From Muribaculaceae bacterium (GTDB lineage: Bacteria; Bacteroidota; Bacteroidia; Bacteroidales; Muribaculaceae), in NCBI GenBank assembly GCA_022508985.1, contig JAFLUA010000015.1:1-45016 (forward strand): 45,016 nt of DNA. Direction: 5' to 3'. The notes below the pieces were generated by a model. That model saw only the letters and a list, made by a program, of their open reading frames with translations, did not search any database and was not told the origin of the DNA. Positions 1-8,800 of this stretch are shown here, in pieces. Every line of letters begins with the position of its first letter. The first letter of the stretch is position 1. A program made the position numbers and the translations under genes.

Positions 1-122
1 CAAGAAAACTTTAACGCATGTAGCCATAATTATTGATTTTATTTGTAATGTAAAATTGGTTTGTGATTCATTGGTGAGTTGGTGATTAAGAAATAACCTT
101 TTGAAAACCTGTCGCCTGTATT
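1..122. other. Left edge, no gene seen
   Basis: This AT-rich stretch lies downstream of the first gene. It has three copies of TTGGT at 56-60, 71-75 and 79-83, too loose to call a site. An integrase gene often lies next to this kind of HTH gene, but any such gene would be left of the window and cannot be seen. Confidence 0.4.
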
Positions 123-1019
123 CTATATCTGAGGAGGTGCAAATAAATTATCAAGCTCTTTACGAGAGAGATAAGTATATTTCCCGACTTTCTTTTTCGT
201 AATACCATAAGTTTTTGAATAATGATACAACTGGTCTCTGGTCATACCGTACTTCTCCTTGGCTTCTGCCAAAGAGTACCATTCAGGCTCTTCCGGTTCT
301 CTTACTCCTTTTGCAATGTCAATATGTTTTTTCGAGTATGATGTAATATTACCGACCTTTTTCTTCGGAATGTGTTCGCGATTGACAAGATTGTAAACCT
401 GACTGAGAGACATATTGAATTTATCACATACATCGCTTGCGGAATACCACTCGGTGATTTCTTCAACTTCTTGATCTTTCTTTCCAAAGATCTCATCGCA
501 ATGCTTTTTACTCCATAGAGTTTTTCCTCGATGAGTCGTTTTGGGGATATTTCGTTTCTGGGCAATCCTGAACAGCCATGAACTACTGATATTGAATTTC
601 TCCATTATCTCACGAGTTGAATAGAATTCTGTAATCGGATTAGTTTCTTTTGGCGGTCGCTTAATATATTCCGGATTTTTGTCAAATAGTTTTTCAATAT
701 CAGCCCTCCGGATTCTTGTCTTACCTTTAAACTGATAACAGGGAATTAAATTATATTCGAGATAATAGTATATTGATCTTTTACAAACCCCAAGTAGCTT
801 TGCACATTGTGCAGGACTTAGAAACTCTAATGATTTTAAGTCAGAGTTTATATGATTATCTGCTTTTAGCTGTTCTCTCTTGACATGCTCTTTTCTCTTT
901 GTCGCTTTATAAGCATGTTCGGCACAGCGTTTAGAACAAAATCGTGTTGAACATTTTCTTGCGATGAACTGATTCCCGCAGTGATCACAAATCTTTGTAA
1001 TTTCAATTGTACTACTCAT
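123..1019 (-). CDS. Zinc-finger protein with four excisionase-like HTH modules
   Basis: The 298-residue protein begins with a Cys cluster (C11, C14, C23, C28, C32) that resembles a small zinc ribbon. Four related helix-turn-helix modules of about 50 residues follow, at roughly 65-113, 131-180, 190-238 and 246-294. Each starts with a Y/F-L/Y-S motif and ends in a basic strand plus a short helix, as in the HTH_17/excisionase (MerR-like) fold. I chose the ATG at 1019 because it gives the zinc cluster directly; a longer reading to 1136 runs through the upstream repeats. Proteins of this type in Bacteroidota commonly sit beside tyrosine integrases of mobile elements and are thought to bind DNA during integration or excision; that role is inferred here. 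Four in-phase 10-bp repeats lie just upstream. An ordinary transcription regulator is the alternative. Confidence 0.75.
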   Translation of the reverse strand: MSSTIEITKICDHCGNQFIARKCSTRFCSKRCAEHAYKATKRKEHVKREQLKADNHINSDLKSLEFLSPAQCAKLLGVCKRSIYYYLEYNLIPCYQFKGKTRIRRADIEKLFDKNPEYIKRPPKETNPITEFYSTREIMEKFNISSSWLFRIAQKRNIPKTTHRGKTLWSKKHCDEIFGKKDQEVEEITEWYSASDVCDKFNMSLSQVYNLVNREHIPKKKVGNITSYSKKHIDIAKGVREPEEPEWYSLAEAKEKYGMTRDQLYHYSKTYGITKKKVGKYTYLSRKELDNLFAPPQI

Positions 1020-1048
1020 TTTTATTTCTTTTAATTTCTGGTAATTCT

Positions 1049-1088
1049 GTGCAACGGCGTGCAAGAGTGTGCAACCATGTGCAAAATC
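1049..1088. repeat. Four tandem 10-bp GTGCAA iterons
   Basis: GTGCAA occurs at 1049, 1059, 1069 and 1079, spaced exactly 10 bp apart (units GTGCAACGGC, GTGCAAGAGT, GTGCAACCAT, GTGCAAAATC). The repeats therefore face one side of the helix. They lie 30-70 bp upstream of the HTH-protein start codon. A protein-binding array, perhaps for that protein itself, is the simplest reading. Confidence 0.7.
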
Positions 1089-1108
1089 ATACACTACCTC
1101 GCAATAGG

Positions 1109-1162
1109 ATTTTAACCCATTGTGAATGAGTGACAAATGAGGTACAAAATCGAGGTTAAAAT
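1109..1162. repeat. 9-bp inverted repeat upstream of the HTH gene
   Basis: ATTTTAACC at 1109-1117 is mirrored by GGTTAAAAT at 1154-1162, 36 bp apart. The arms are far apart for a hairpin and could be a regulator or recombinase site. They lie next to the iteron array, between the HTH gene and the end of mnmE. Confidence 0.4.
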
Positions 1163-1211
1163 GGCTTAATTCAGATTATTATCGATTAAAACAGTAGTAT
1201 ATGGGCATAAG

Positions 1212-1236
1212 AAAAGGCGCTCTGAACGAACGCCTT
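1212..1236 (-). terminator. Terminator of the bioA-mnmE operon
   Basis: On the minus strand AAGGCG and CGCCTT pair around an 11-base loop and are followed by TTTTCTT. It lies about 45 bp after the mnmE stop codon, where a rho-independent terminator is expected. Confidence 0.65.
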
Positions 1237-1279
1237 ATTGATATTTGTTGATAAACTTAACTATCTGTTAATCAGACAT

Positions 1280-2677
1280 TTACTTGCCGATGCAGAAGTG
1301 GGAGAATATCGATTGGAGTATGTCGGGTGTAGTTATTTGACCTGTTATAGATGAGAGGTGGTGGATCGTCTCGCGGAGGTCTTGAGCGATGAAGTCGGGG
1401 GGTATGTTGGCCGCCAGGCCTTCTATTATAGCGGCGGCAGACTGTGAGGCTGCATTTAGCGCTGCGGCATGGCGAGCGTTGGTTACGATGATATCGTCTT
1501 CGCAATTATCGACTATTTTTTCGATAGCAGCCAGCAATGTCGATTTAAGATTTTCGAGGCCTTCGCCTGTTTGCACCGAGATAGTAATTATCGGTGCCGC
1601 GACGTGCTGCGAGAGGACTTTAGTATGAATTTCAGAGCTCGCTATATCGCATTTATTCAACACAAATATCAGCCGCTGAGTGTCAATACTATCTATCTCT
1701 GCAGCAATGTCGTCCATGTTTAGAGGCGCCGTCGTATCGACTACAAATATAACAATGCCGGCATTTCGAGCAGCTTGTCTCGACCGCTCAATACCAATAC
1801 TCTCTATCGTATCTGTCGTCTGACGAAGTCCTGCCGTATCTTTGAATCGAACGAGGTAGGGGCCGATTTCGAGCGTATCCTCAACAATGTCGCGAGTCGT
1901 GCCATGGATGTCGCTGACTATCGCTCGATCGTCGCCAAGCAGTGCATTAAGCAACGACGATTTACCTGCATTTGTAGGGCCAATGATAGCAATGGGGATG
2001 CCGTCTTTTATCGCCTGCCCCGCTTCAAACGATTGTGCCAAACGTGAAAGACGGGTATGCAAGGCCTGCGTAAGTTGCATCAAACGTTCACGCGAAGCAA
2101 ATTCAACATCCTCTTCCGAAAAATCGAGTTCGAGTTCAAGCAGCGATGCCAATTGAATGAGTTCGTCGCGCAGCGCGTTGAGTTTACGCGAGAAATCGCC
2201 TCTCATCTGAGTTATGGCGAGGCGATGTGCAGCCTGTGACGACGACGATATCAGATCGGCAACAGCCTCTGCTTCAGCGAGGTCCATTTTGCCGGCGCTA
2301 AAGGCTCGACGTGTAAACTCTCCCGGCAAAGCCAAACGTGCTCCGCTTTTGATGAGCAGGCCTACGAGTTTTTTTTGAATCCACCGAGAGCCATGTATAG
2401 CAAACTCTACAGTATCTTCGCCCGTGAACGAGCGCGGGCCTCGAAAGATTGTAGCCACTGCTTGATCAATGACATTTCCGGTTGCCTTATCGACAATATT
2501 ACCGAGGTGCGCCGTATGGCTCTCAACCGTTTTAATATCAGCACCGTGCCACACTTTAGCGGCAATAGGCAGCGCATCGCTACCACTGATGCGCACTACG
2601 GCAATAGCACCCGCTCCGGGGGCCGTTGAGATTGCACATATTGTATCTGATGAGTTGTATATCGTTGTCGTATCCAT
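1280..2677 (-). CDS. mnmE: tRNA modification GTPase MnmE
   Basis: With MnmG, this GTPase installs the carboxymethylaminomethyl group (and derivatives) on U34 of wobble-position tRNAs. The 465-residue protein has the folate-binding N-terminal domain, the P-loop GPTNAGKSS near 233-241, the DTAG switch near 280, NKCD near 341, and the invariant C-terminal FCIGK with its functional Cys. The ATG at 2677 places the conserved start (TICAISTAPGAGAIAVVRIS) where family members have it; an in-frame ATG at 2710 would add 11 non-conserved residues. It follows the nuclease gene by 7 bp and is the last gene of the bioA operon. Length and motifs are normal. Confidence 0.97.
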   Translation of the reverse strand: MDTTTIYNSSDTICAISTAPGAGAIAVVRISGSDALPIAAKVWHGADIKTVESHTAHLGNIVDKATGNVIDQAVATIFRGPRSFTGEDTVEFAIHGSRWIQKKLVGLLIKSGARLALPGEFTRRAFSAGKMDLAEAEAVADLISSSSQAAHRLAITQMRGDFSRKLNALRDELIQLASLLELELDFSEEDVEFASRERLMQLTQALHTRLSRLAQSFEAGQAIKDGIPIAIIGPTNAGKSSLLNALLGDDRAIVSDIHGTTRDIVEDTLEIGPYLVRFKDTAGLRQTTDTIESIGIERSRQAARNAGIVIFVVDTTAPLNMDDIAAEIDSIDTQRLIFVLNKCDIASSEIHTKVLSQHVAAPIITISVQTGEGLENLKSTLLAAIEKIVDNCEDDIIVTNARHAAALNAASQSAAAIIEGLAANIPPDFIAQDLRETIHHLSSITGQITTPDILQSIFSHFCIGK

Positions 2678-2684
2678 ATTATTA

Positions 2685-3557
2685 CTATCGTGAGCGTCGA
2701 TTCCAATCACGGAATTTAACTTCCTGCTCTATCTTATCTTCAATTTCATCGGGAAGTGCCGAAAAGAAGTCAAATCCCGTTATCTGCTCTATTATGTCAA
2801 CCGATGTTGCCATGGCCTCTAAAGCATCATACGGTGGGTCGTTTGGCATAATAAATCCTATTGCTCGCGGAGGATTAACATACGGCGCAAGTATTACCTT
2901 GAAAAAGCGGTCGGGGACACTCACTCTGCTACGACCTATCGTTCTGCTTATACTGTCGCTAAGAATCGGCCCTGAGATAATCACGATAGCCCCATCGCGT
3001 ATCGCCCATTCGCGACACTTATTTTCGAGAGTCGACCAGCGGCCTCCGTTGAGCTGCGTTGTCTGAGGACAAATATTTGTGAGGAAATGCGAGTCTTCCA
3101 TCGCCTGTGTGCTCCATTTCATATCACCGGCCGGCGCGATGTGGCCTCGACTATATCCCGAGTTTTTATAGTCGTCGAGTGTAGCACAACCGTCAACGCT
3201 AAAGTCTGGACGGAAATTGGAAGAACGAGGAAGCGAGCCTCTCGCCTCTGCCGCTGTCAGTTCCCACGCCACGTAATTGGGTTGATGGTGCAATTTATTG
3301 AACGACACCGTAAAACCGGTATACTCCTTTAGTATTTCGGGGGTGCCGTCGGGCAATTTTACAAGCTGAAGTTCTTCTACATTACGATATAAAGCGCCGG
3401 CATCTTTTTCTCCGCCATTGCATTGGGCTATAGCCACTACCGCGCCCGACACAATAAGCAGAGCCACCGCTATAAATATATAATTGCGTTTATTGAAACG
3501 AGGCGGGCGCTCTCGCTCAGCCCGACGCTGTTGATATATCTGTGAATTATTTTCCAT
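2685..3557 (-). CDS. Membrane-anchored DNA/RNA non-specific endonuclease
   Basis: The 290-residue protein has a basic N-terminus, one hydrophobic segment (about 26-45), and a DNA/RNA non-specific endonuclease domain (NUC family, Serratia nuclease type). Key positions are SRGH at 136-139 (catalytic H139, with Ser where most members have Asp), metal-binding N161 in FLTNICPQ, N170, and E178 in STLENKCREW. The domain should lie outside the cytoplasmic membrane, tethered or released, and would degrade DNA and RNA for nutrition or defence. The ATG at 3557 overlaps the end of bioF by 11 bp, which suggests translational coupling; a longer reading upstream lies wholly inside bioF and is unlikely. Similar genes are often found as single cargo genes in Bacteroidales operons. 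Confidence 0.88.
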   Translation of the reverse strand: MENNSQIYQQRRAERERPPRFNKRNYIFIAVALLIVSGAVVAIAQCNGGEKDAGALYRNVEELQLVKLPDGTPEILKEYTGFTVSFNKLHHQPNYVAWELTAAEARGSLPRSSNFRPDFSVDGCATLDDYKNSGYSRGHIAPAGDMKWSTQAMEDSHFLTNICPQTTQLNGGRWSTLENKCREWAIRDGAIVIISGPILSDSISRTIGRSRVSVPDRFFKVILAPYVNPPRAIGFIMPNDPPYDALEAMATSVDIIEQITGFDFFSALPDEIEDKIEQEVKFRDWNRRSR

Positions 3558-4686
3558 AAATACTACGTAAAGTATAGCCCAATGAGGATATCGCATCAAA
3601 CGGAAGAGCCGCCGAGAGGCTGAAACGCAAGCGATCGGTACCCGGGGGCACCGTCGGAACACGTACAGGTAATACATCGTAGCCTGAATCTCTCAGTTTC
3701 GACGACAACTCGACAGCTCCGGCCGGATCTCCCACAACCAGAGGCAGTATATGACTCGCATGCACTTCGACGCCAAGTGTTTGCAACTCTGCCGCTAACG
3801 ACAACCCCAATTTCTTCAAGCGCAACCGCTCAGCATCCATCTCAAGAGCCCGGTTAAAGATAAAACGGCTCCATTCTACATTTATTGGCGGCAAAGCTGT
3901 AGAAAAAATCAGGCTGCGCGCCTTATTCACCATAAAATCTCTCACATGGGGTTTTAGCACTGCATAAGCACCGACTGATGCCAGAGCCTTACCAAAAGTA
4001 CCGACTACTATGTCCACATCGTCAAAACCGCGGGAAGCTTTGCTAAGACCAAGCCCGCATGGGCCCTCTACCCCGACGGCATGAGCCTCGTCGATATAGA
4101 GCATCGACCCGGCATAGCGGCGTTTTACTTCTATCAATCCTTCTACATCGGCCTTATCGCCATCCATGCTATAAACACTTTCGGCTATAATTAGCAGGGC
4201 CTTACCATCGGCCGATGCCTTTCGCGCCAATGCGTCAAGGTGCGAAATATCATTATGCCGAAAACGAGCAAAAGGCAGGCCTGAGAGTTTTATGCCGTCA
4301 ATAATACTTGCATGCACCAACTTGTCGGCAAGCACATATAGGCCCGTTGAGGCGAACGCCGAAATCAAGCCTACATTAGCATGATATCCGCTATTGAAAA
4401 TAAGGGCCGAGCGGTCGCAGCCATAAGCAACGGCTATAGTATCTTCAAGCTTAGTGAAGCAATTTTGCCTACGAGCCAACAGACGCGATGCCGATGCCGA
4501 CATCACAAGCTCTGCAACATTTGTTGACGAAAAAAATTCATCACGCAAATCCTGCCGCTCGGAAATACCGAGATAGTCGTTCGACGATAGGTCTACCCTG
4601 CCGGCCCGCGACGCATCAGAGGGTATTACTCTGAAATTACCGGCAGATGTCAGTGTCTGCAATATATCTTCAATAGTTTGCTTCAT
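3547..4686 (-). CDS. bioF: 8-amino-7-oxononanoate synthase
   Basis: BioF condenses pimeloyl-ACP (or CoA) with L-alanine to form 8-amino-7-oxononanoate, using pyridoxal phosphate. The 379-residue protein shows the family landmarks: SNDYLG near 35-40, the glycine-rich [16 protein letters not shown] near 169-177, DEAHAVG at 199-205, and PLP lysine K233 in GTFGKALAS. The start codon lies inside the end of bioA (overlap 17 bp), so the two are probably translated together. BioA uses its product. Related alpha-oxoamine synthases (glycine C-acetyltransferase, serine palmitoyltransferase) share the fold, but the bioA partner settles the assignment. Confidence 0.95.
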   Translation of the reverse strand: MKQTIEDILQTLTSAGNFRVIPSDASRAGRVDLSSNDYLGISERQDLRDEFFSSTNVAELVMSASASRLLARRQNCFTKLEDTIAVAYGCDRSALIFNSGYHANVGLISAFASTGLYVLADKLVHASIIDGIKLSGLPFARFRHNDISHLDALARKASADGKALLIIAESVYSMDGDKADVEGLIEVKRRYAGSMLYIDEAHAVGVEGPCGLGLSKASRGFDDVDIVVGTFGKALASVGAYAVLKPHVRDFMVNKARSLIFSTALPPINVEWSRFIFNRALEMDAERLRLKKLGLSLAAELQTLGVEVHASHILPLVVGDPAGAVELSSKLRDSGYDVLPVRVPTVPPGTDRLRFSLSAALPFDAISSLGYTLRSIYGK

Positions 4687-5968
4687 CGCTGACGATTTCT
4701 ATCAACTGACGGCACAAAAACACCAAGTCTTCGCGAGATATTACGTATGGCGGCATTATATATACATTCCTTCCGAATGGCCTTATCCACACTCCCCTAC
4801 GCACGCACTCACGCTGAAATTTACCCACATCAACGCTTCTGCTCACTTCGACAACACCTATCGAGCCTAACACTCGCACATCGCTAACTCCAGGCAACGA
4901 CGATGCCGGCGCGAGTTCCACCCTCATCGTTTCTTCTATATCCCTAACAATCTGCCCCATAGGCTTCTCTGTCAACATCTTTATCGACTCAAGAGCTATA
5001 GCACAGCTCAGCGGATTTGCCATAAAGGTAGGGCCATGCATCAGCACCCCGGCTTCGCCATTGGAGATAGTATCGGCCACAGCTTGCGTGGTGAGGACGG
5101 CACTCATGGTGAGATAACCGGCTGTCAGGCCCTTGCCTATACACATAATATCGGGTTGTACGTCCGTATGCTCGGTAGCAAAGAAACGGCCGGTGCGCCA
5201 AAATCCCGTTGCTATTTCGTCGAAAATAAGGAGTATGCCATAGCGGTCGCACAACTCGCGTGCTTGCCTCAGATACTCCGTGTGATAAAACCACATACCA
5301 CCGGCACCCTGCACTACAGGCTCAAGTATCAAGGCCGCTATCTCGTCTGATTTCTGAGCTAAGAGCTTGCGCAACGGCTCTATATCGCTATCATCCCATT
5401 CGCCGCCAAAACGCGACTTCGGTTGTGGCACGAAGAAACGAATAGGCAATGCCGATCCGAAAGCACCATGCATTCCCGTAACAGGGTCGCACACACTCAT
5501 CGCATTCCACGTATCGCCATGATATCCGCTACGTATAGTCGCAAAATTTGTCTTCTTATGGCTACCGGAGACCGAGATTGATGCTTGTACAGCCATTTTC
5601 ATGGCCACTTCAACAGCCACCGAGCCCGAATCGGCATAAAAAATATTGTGCATCGTAGAGGGGGCCACTTTCAGTAGTTCTCGGCCCAAGTCTATGGCCG
5701 GCTGATGCGTGATGCCGCCAAACATCACATGGCTCATCTTCGACATCTGCGCGGCGGCAGCAGCGTTCAGACGCTCGTTACCATAGCCATGTATCATGCA
5801 CCACCACGACGACATTCCGTCGATTATTTCTTTGCCATCGGCAAGACGAAGACGCACACCCTTTGCCGACACCACTTTGTATGTCGGAAGCGGATTGATT
5901 GTAGATGTATAGGGATGCCACAGATGCTCTCGATCCCATGCATCATGCAGCTGCTGGTCTGTTTCCAT
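4670..5968 (-). CDS. bioA: Adenosylmethionine-8-amino-7-oxononanoate aminotransferase
   Basis: BioA moves an amino group from S-adenosylmethionine to 8-amino-7-oxononanoate, giving 7,8-diaminopelargonate. The 432-residue class III aminotransferase begins with the typical HLWHPYTS region (15-22), has the [13 protein letters not shown] cofactor segment (114-126), the [13 protein letters not shown] block (249-261) and PLP lysine K279 in [10 protein letters not shown]. It is the first gene of the bioA-bioF-nuclease-mnmE operon. A promoter box ends only about five bases before the ATG, so the mRNA may have almost no leader. I saw no BirA-like operator. bioB, bioC and bioD are not in the window. 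Confidence 0.96.
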   Translation of the reverse strand: METDQQLHDAWDREHLWHPYTSTINPLPTYKVVSAKGVRLRLADGKEIIDGMSSWWCMIHGYGNERLNAAAAAQMSKMSHVMFGGITHQPAIDLGRELLKVAPSTMHNIFYADSGSVAVEVAMKMAVQASISVSGSHKKTNFATIRSGYHGDTWNAMSVCDPVTGMHGAFGSALPIRFFVPQPKSRFGGEWDDSDIEPLRKLLAQKSDEIAALILEPVVQGAGGMWFYHTEYLRQARELCDRYGILLIFDEIATGFWRTGRFFATEHTDVQPDIMCIGKGLTAGYLTMSAVLTTQAVADTISNGEAGVLMHGPTFMANPLSCAIALESIKMLTEKPMGQIVRDIEETMRVELAPASSLPGVSDVRVLGSIGVVEVSRSVDVGKFQRECVRRGVWIRPFGRNVYIMPPYVISREDLVFLCRQLIEIVSDEANY

Positions 5969-5972
5969 ACGA

Positions 5973-6006
5973 CAAAATTACAAAATTTAGCTTAAACGGC
6001 GACAAA
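5973..6006 (-). promoter_or_regulatory. Candidate promoter of the bioA operon
   Basis: On the minus strand TAATTTTG (5980-5973) matches the Bacteroidota -7 box TAnnTTTG, and TTTG at 6006-6003 could be the -33 element with 22 bp between them, slightly long. Transcription would start at about 5967-5969, at the bioA ATG itself. Confidence 0.45.
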
Positions 6007-7599
6007 TCAAGACTCCGAAGGCAATGTCTCCGCAATGCCAAGGCATCGCTTCACGGCATCGCGTATGGCCTCGGCTTCATGGCCGTTGCGGCGCAGCAAG
6101 TCTATCAACCCTTTGATATACTTATCTTTATTTCTAAATCCACACAACTGGGCCACATTGCAACCCGAAAGCATCGATTTCTGATTATAAACCCTCAATA
6201 CGGCATTATAATCTTTGTTTCGTACATAGGCATGAAATTCGCGACAGAACTCCTCATAGATACGGCGCGGACTTATTTCACCCAAGAGCCCCGAAAGATG
6301 CTCCTCAAGATTACCTATATCGGTAAAGCGAGCATCAACACGATATTCAACCAAGCGTTTCACCTTGTGGCGCGTATGCAATAATGCCTGCTGCTTCAGT
6401 TCGGAGCGAAATTGCGAGATTACCGATTTCGACACTTGTGCAAACACAGCATCGGGGTCGCTACCCGCTGTTTTTGCCATTACTCGCACCACATCCTCTA
6501 TTATGAGCATATTCTCTATCTCGGCAACTTCCGGCACCATTATCTTCTTTCGGCGCAAATAGGCCACTTCGGTGTTATCGCGACGATCGCGGTCGACGAT
6601 GCCGAAAGAATCCATCTTATGAAACGACGACAAATCGTTAAATGTGCGTGTAGCCTCTATAACCTTGTTGCAACTGCCCAACGACTGCACCGTAAAGTCG
6701 GGGAATATAAGCGGATAAAGCTTGGCGTCGATAGAGCGGCTGCTGTCGCCTTCTATAAAGAGTACAGGCTTCCGCGTACCGACAAGCGACATATACAACT
6801 CTTGCGAAATGCCGCTTTGCGGAGGTAAAATGTCATAATCCCACGCATCTGTCGTAGTGTCGCAATCGCGAACCCACACCACCGGGGCTCCGTTGCGCGA
6901 CGACGCAAACTCGGTGTCGTGTGTCGTGTAGCAGAACACACAATCGCTTCTCATGCTTTCGAGCCTGTTCCACAGCGAAATTGTCAGCGTCGGGTGTAGA
7001 AAAATCTCGGGCGTATCAACAAAAATTATAGCTTTCGATGGAGCATACAGTATTGCCGCGGCATAGAAGAGCACCGCCCGCTCTCCGTCGGAGAGGCGTA
7101 AGGCCGAATACTTTGCCACATCAACGCCTCGCGAAAACAATATCTTACCGCTATCGATAAGCACCCTATTGCCGGGAAACACATCTTGCCACAGCGAGAT
7201 TACCTTGTCGAGGCGCGTCGACTTTAACTGCTCATGGCGCCCGTCGGCCAGCGACAGTTTATAGCTGATAAGATTGAGCATCTCATCTTGCATAAGCTGT
7301 GAAAGCAACAGCTCCAGGTGTGTCGCAGGCATGTCGGCCTTGTCGGCCTGAGAGATAACGACAGGCGACAAATGTTTATATTGAGCCTTTACCTCGGCTA
7401 CATTCATAGGCTTGCGGTTGTATAATGCATCTAAAGCCGATAGCCTGAATGCCTTGTCGCCCAACGAGTTGACGATAGCCGACGTGAAACGCGTCTTACC
7501 GGCACCGTTTGCACCGATAATCACCACACTCTTGTGTTCCGACAAATTTATCGAGTCCGATTTTTCGCCATTACGGCGTCGAGGCAATATCAATTCCAT
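6007..7599 (-). CDS. ATPase with DUF4435 (Toprim-like) C-terminal domain
   Basis: The 530-residue protein joins an ABC-type ATPase to a DUF4435 region. Seen directly: Walker A GANGAGKT at 29-36, signature LSDGER near 169-174, Walker B AIIFVDTPEIF near 190-200, an H-loop TTHD near 225-228, then VLFIEGDSS near 279-287 and GIVDRDRRD near 333-341. The Glu and Asp-x-Asp pattern is what a Toprim-type metal site would show, so the layout is like OLD-family nucleases, including GajA of Gabija. VAEIENMLI near 358 is typical of DUF4435. I chose ATG 7599 over an upstream GTG at 7608. It stands alone, with bioA downstream and no helicase partner next to it. A role in DNA repair or phage defence is only inference. 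Confidence 0.8.
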   Translation of the reverse strand: MELILPRRRNGEKSDSINLSEHKSVVIIGANGAGKTRFTSAIVNSLGDKAFRLSALDALYNRKPMNVAEVKAQYKHLSPVVISQADKADMPATHLELLLSQLMQDEMLNLISYKLSLADGRHEQLKSTRLDKVISLWQDVFPGNRVLIDSGKILFSRGVDVAKYSALRLSDGERAVLFYAAAILYAPSKAIIFVDTPEIFLHPTLTISLWNRLESMRSDCVFCYTTHDTEFASSRNGAPVVWVRDCDTTTDAWDYDILPPQSGISQELYMSLVGTRKPVLFIEGDSSRSIDAKLYPLIFPDFTVQSLGSCNKVIEATRTFNDLSSFHKMDSFGIVDRDRRDNTEVAYLRRKKIMVPEVAEIENMLIIEDVVRVMAKTAGSDPDAVFAQVSKSVISQFRSELKQQALLHTRHKVKRLVEYRVDARFTDIGNLEEHLSGLLGEISPRRIYEEFCREFHAYVRNKDYNAVLRVYNQKSMLSGCNVAQLCGFRNKDKYIKGLIDLLRRNGHEAEAIRDAVKRCLGIAETLPSES

Positions 7600-7820
7600 C
7601 TTTCTCACAATTTTATTGCAAGATAGGAATTATTTCTGACATATACCCTCCCTTAACCTTAGTTAACATATCGACATAAATTCCATGAGCGCCGCGCCAC
7701 CATATGGACTCATTGCCATGTTAATCAAATCGGCTCTGAGCAGTCTCTTTATGGGCACTCTTAAAATCACTACGGAATAAAATCTGACAAAAATATTATG
7801 AGTATTTGTCGCTTTTGTTA

Positions 7821-7828
7821 TATATTTG
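7821..7828 (+). promoter_or_regulatory. Candidate -7 box for the YitT-cyd gene group
   Basis: TATATTTG fits TAnnTTTG and lies 22 bp before the YitT ATG. No TTTG occurs at the usual -33 spacing, so only the -7 half is supported. The rest of 7600-7850 shows no gene. Confidence 0.45.
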
Positions 7829-7850
7829 TGGTGTATAACAATTATAGTGT

Positions 7851-8795
7851 ATGGCTCTCAGTAAAGTTAATTTGTGGCGAAGCGCCAGCGACTACTTTTT
7901 TATCACGTTTGGCATAGCGCTGTTTGCGTTTGGTTTTTGTGCATTTATATTACCGGAAAAGGTCGTTATCGGAGGCCTTGCCGGCATTGGCACTATAGTA
8001 TATTTCCTCACGGGAATACCTATCGCTATCACGCAGTATGCTATCAACCTCACTCTGCTATTGATAGCCTACCGCATCGTAGGCAAGAAATTCGTTATAG
8101 GCACGATATATGGTGCCACAATGTCGTCGGTCTTCATCGGCATATTCCAACCGCTATTCTCCGAGGGTTTCACGCAAGAGCCTTTTATGAATATCGTCAT
8201 CGGCTCGATCTTGGCCGGACTGGGTGTTGGCATTACGCTCACTCATAATGGGTCGACAGGCGGCACCGACATCGTCGGAGCCATCGTGTCTAAGTATACC
8301 AACGTCACCATCGGGCGCACCATGCTCTACATCGACGTCGTCATTATTTCGTCGTCATATTTCCTCTTCCATCACCTCGACTTGGTTGTTTATGGCTTCG
8401 TCGTGCTATTCCTCGTATCATACCTCATCGACATGGTGATTAACACCAACCGACAGGCTGTGCAGTTCACAATTTTCTCAACAAAGTGGGAAGAAATTGC
8501 CACCGCTATCAACAACGAAGCAAAGCGAGGATGCACCGTGCTTTCGGGTATGGGTTGGTATTCTAAACGAGAAGTGAAGGTACTGCTTGTGATGTGCCGA
8601 AAGGCCGAGTCGGTTACCATTTCTCGAATAATAAAATCAATCGACCCCGACGCCTTCACCACTCAAGCCAACGTAAACGGCGTCTACGGGCAAGGATTCG
8701 ACGAGCTGAAGGTGCGTATGAAGATGCCCGACCATGCTAAAGACATAGCCGAGACCTCGCTGAAAGATACTCACAACATACCACCTAAAATATAG
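7851..8795 (+). CDS. YitT family membrane protein
   Basis: The 314-residue protein has about five or six hydrophobic segments in the first 200 residues (the DUF161 repeat region, with the typical CAFILPEKVVIGGLAGIGT stretch near 31-49 and a glycine-rich GSTGGTDIVG near 140-149). A soluble C-terminal DUF2179 domain follows (RGCTVLSGMGWYSKREVKVL onward, ending near YGQGFDELK). The family is widespread, with unknown transport or regulatory function. DUF4492 and cydAB follow 5 bp downstream on the same strand, so cotranscription is likely, though a functional link is not shown. Confidence 0.9.
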   Translation: MALSKVNLWRSASDYFFITFGIALFAFGFCAFILPEKVVIGGLAGIGTIVYFLTGIPIAITQYAINLTLLLIAYRIVGKKFVIGTIYGATMSSVFIGIFQPLFSEGFTQEPFMNIVIGSILAGLGVGITLTHNGSTGGTDIVGAIVSKYTNVTIGRTMLYIDVVIISSSYFLFHHLDLVVYGFVVLFLVSYLIDMVINTNRQAVQFTIFSTKWEEIATAINNEAKRGCTVLSGMGWYSKREVKVLLVMCRKAESVTISRIIKSIDPDAFTTQANVNGVYGQGFDELKVRMKMPDHAKDIAETSLKDTHNIPPKI

Positions 8796-8800
8796 CAACG

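Noticed and set aside
52-88. TTGGT repeats at the left edge
   Set aside because: Spacing is irregular (15 and 8 bp) and the motif is short, so chance is likely.
302-565. Second minus-strand frame inside the HTH gene
   Set aside because: It overlaps the multi-HTH protein in another frame; the HTH reading has clear repeated modules and this one has none.
1049-1088. CRISPR-like repeat
   Set aside because: The unit is only 10 bp with no spacers and no cas genes, so iterons are the better description.
3558-3677. N-terminal extension of the nuclease
   Set aside because: The extra 40 codons lie entirely inside bioF in another frame and would precede the basic N-terminus and membrane anchor, so the ATG at 3557 is preferred.
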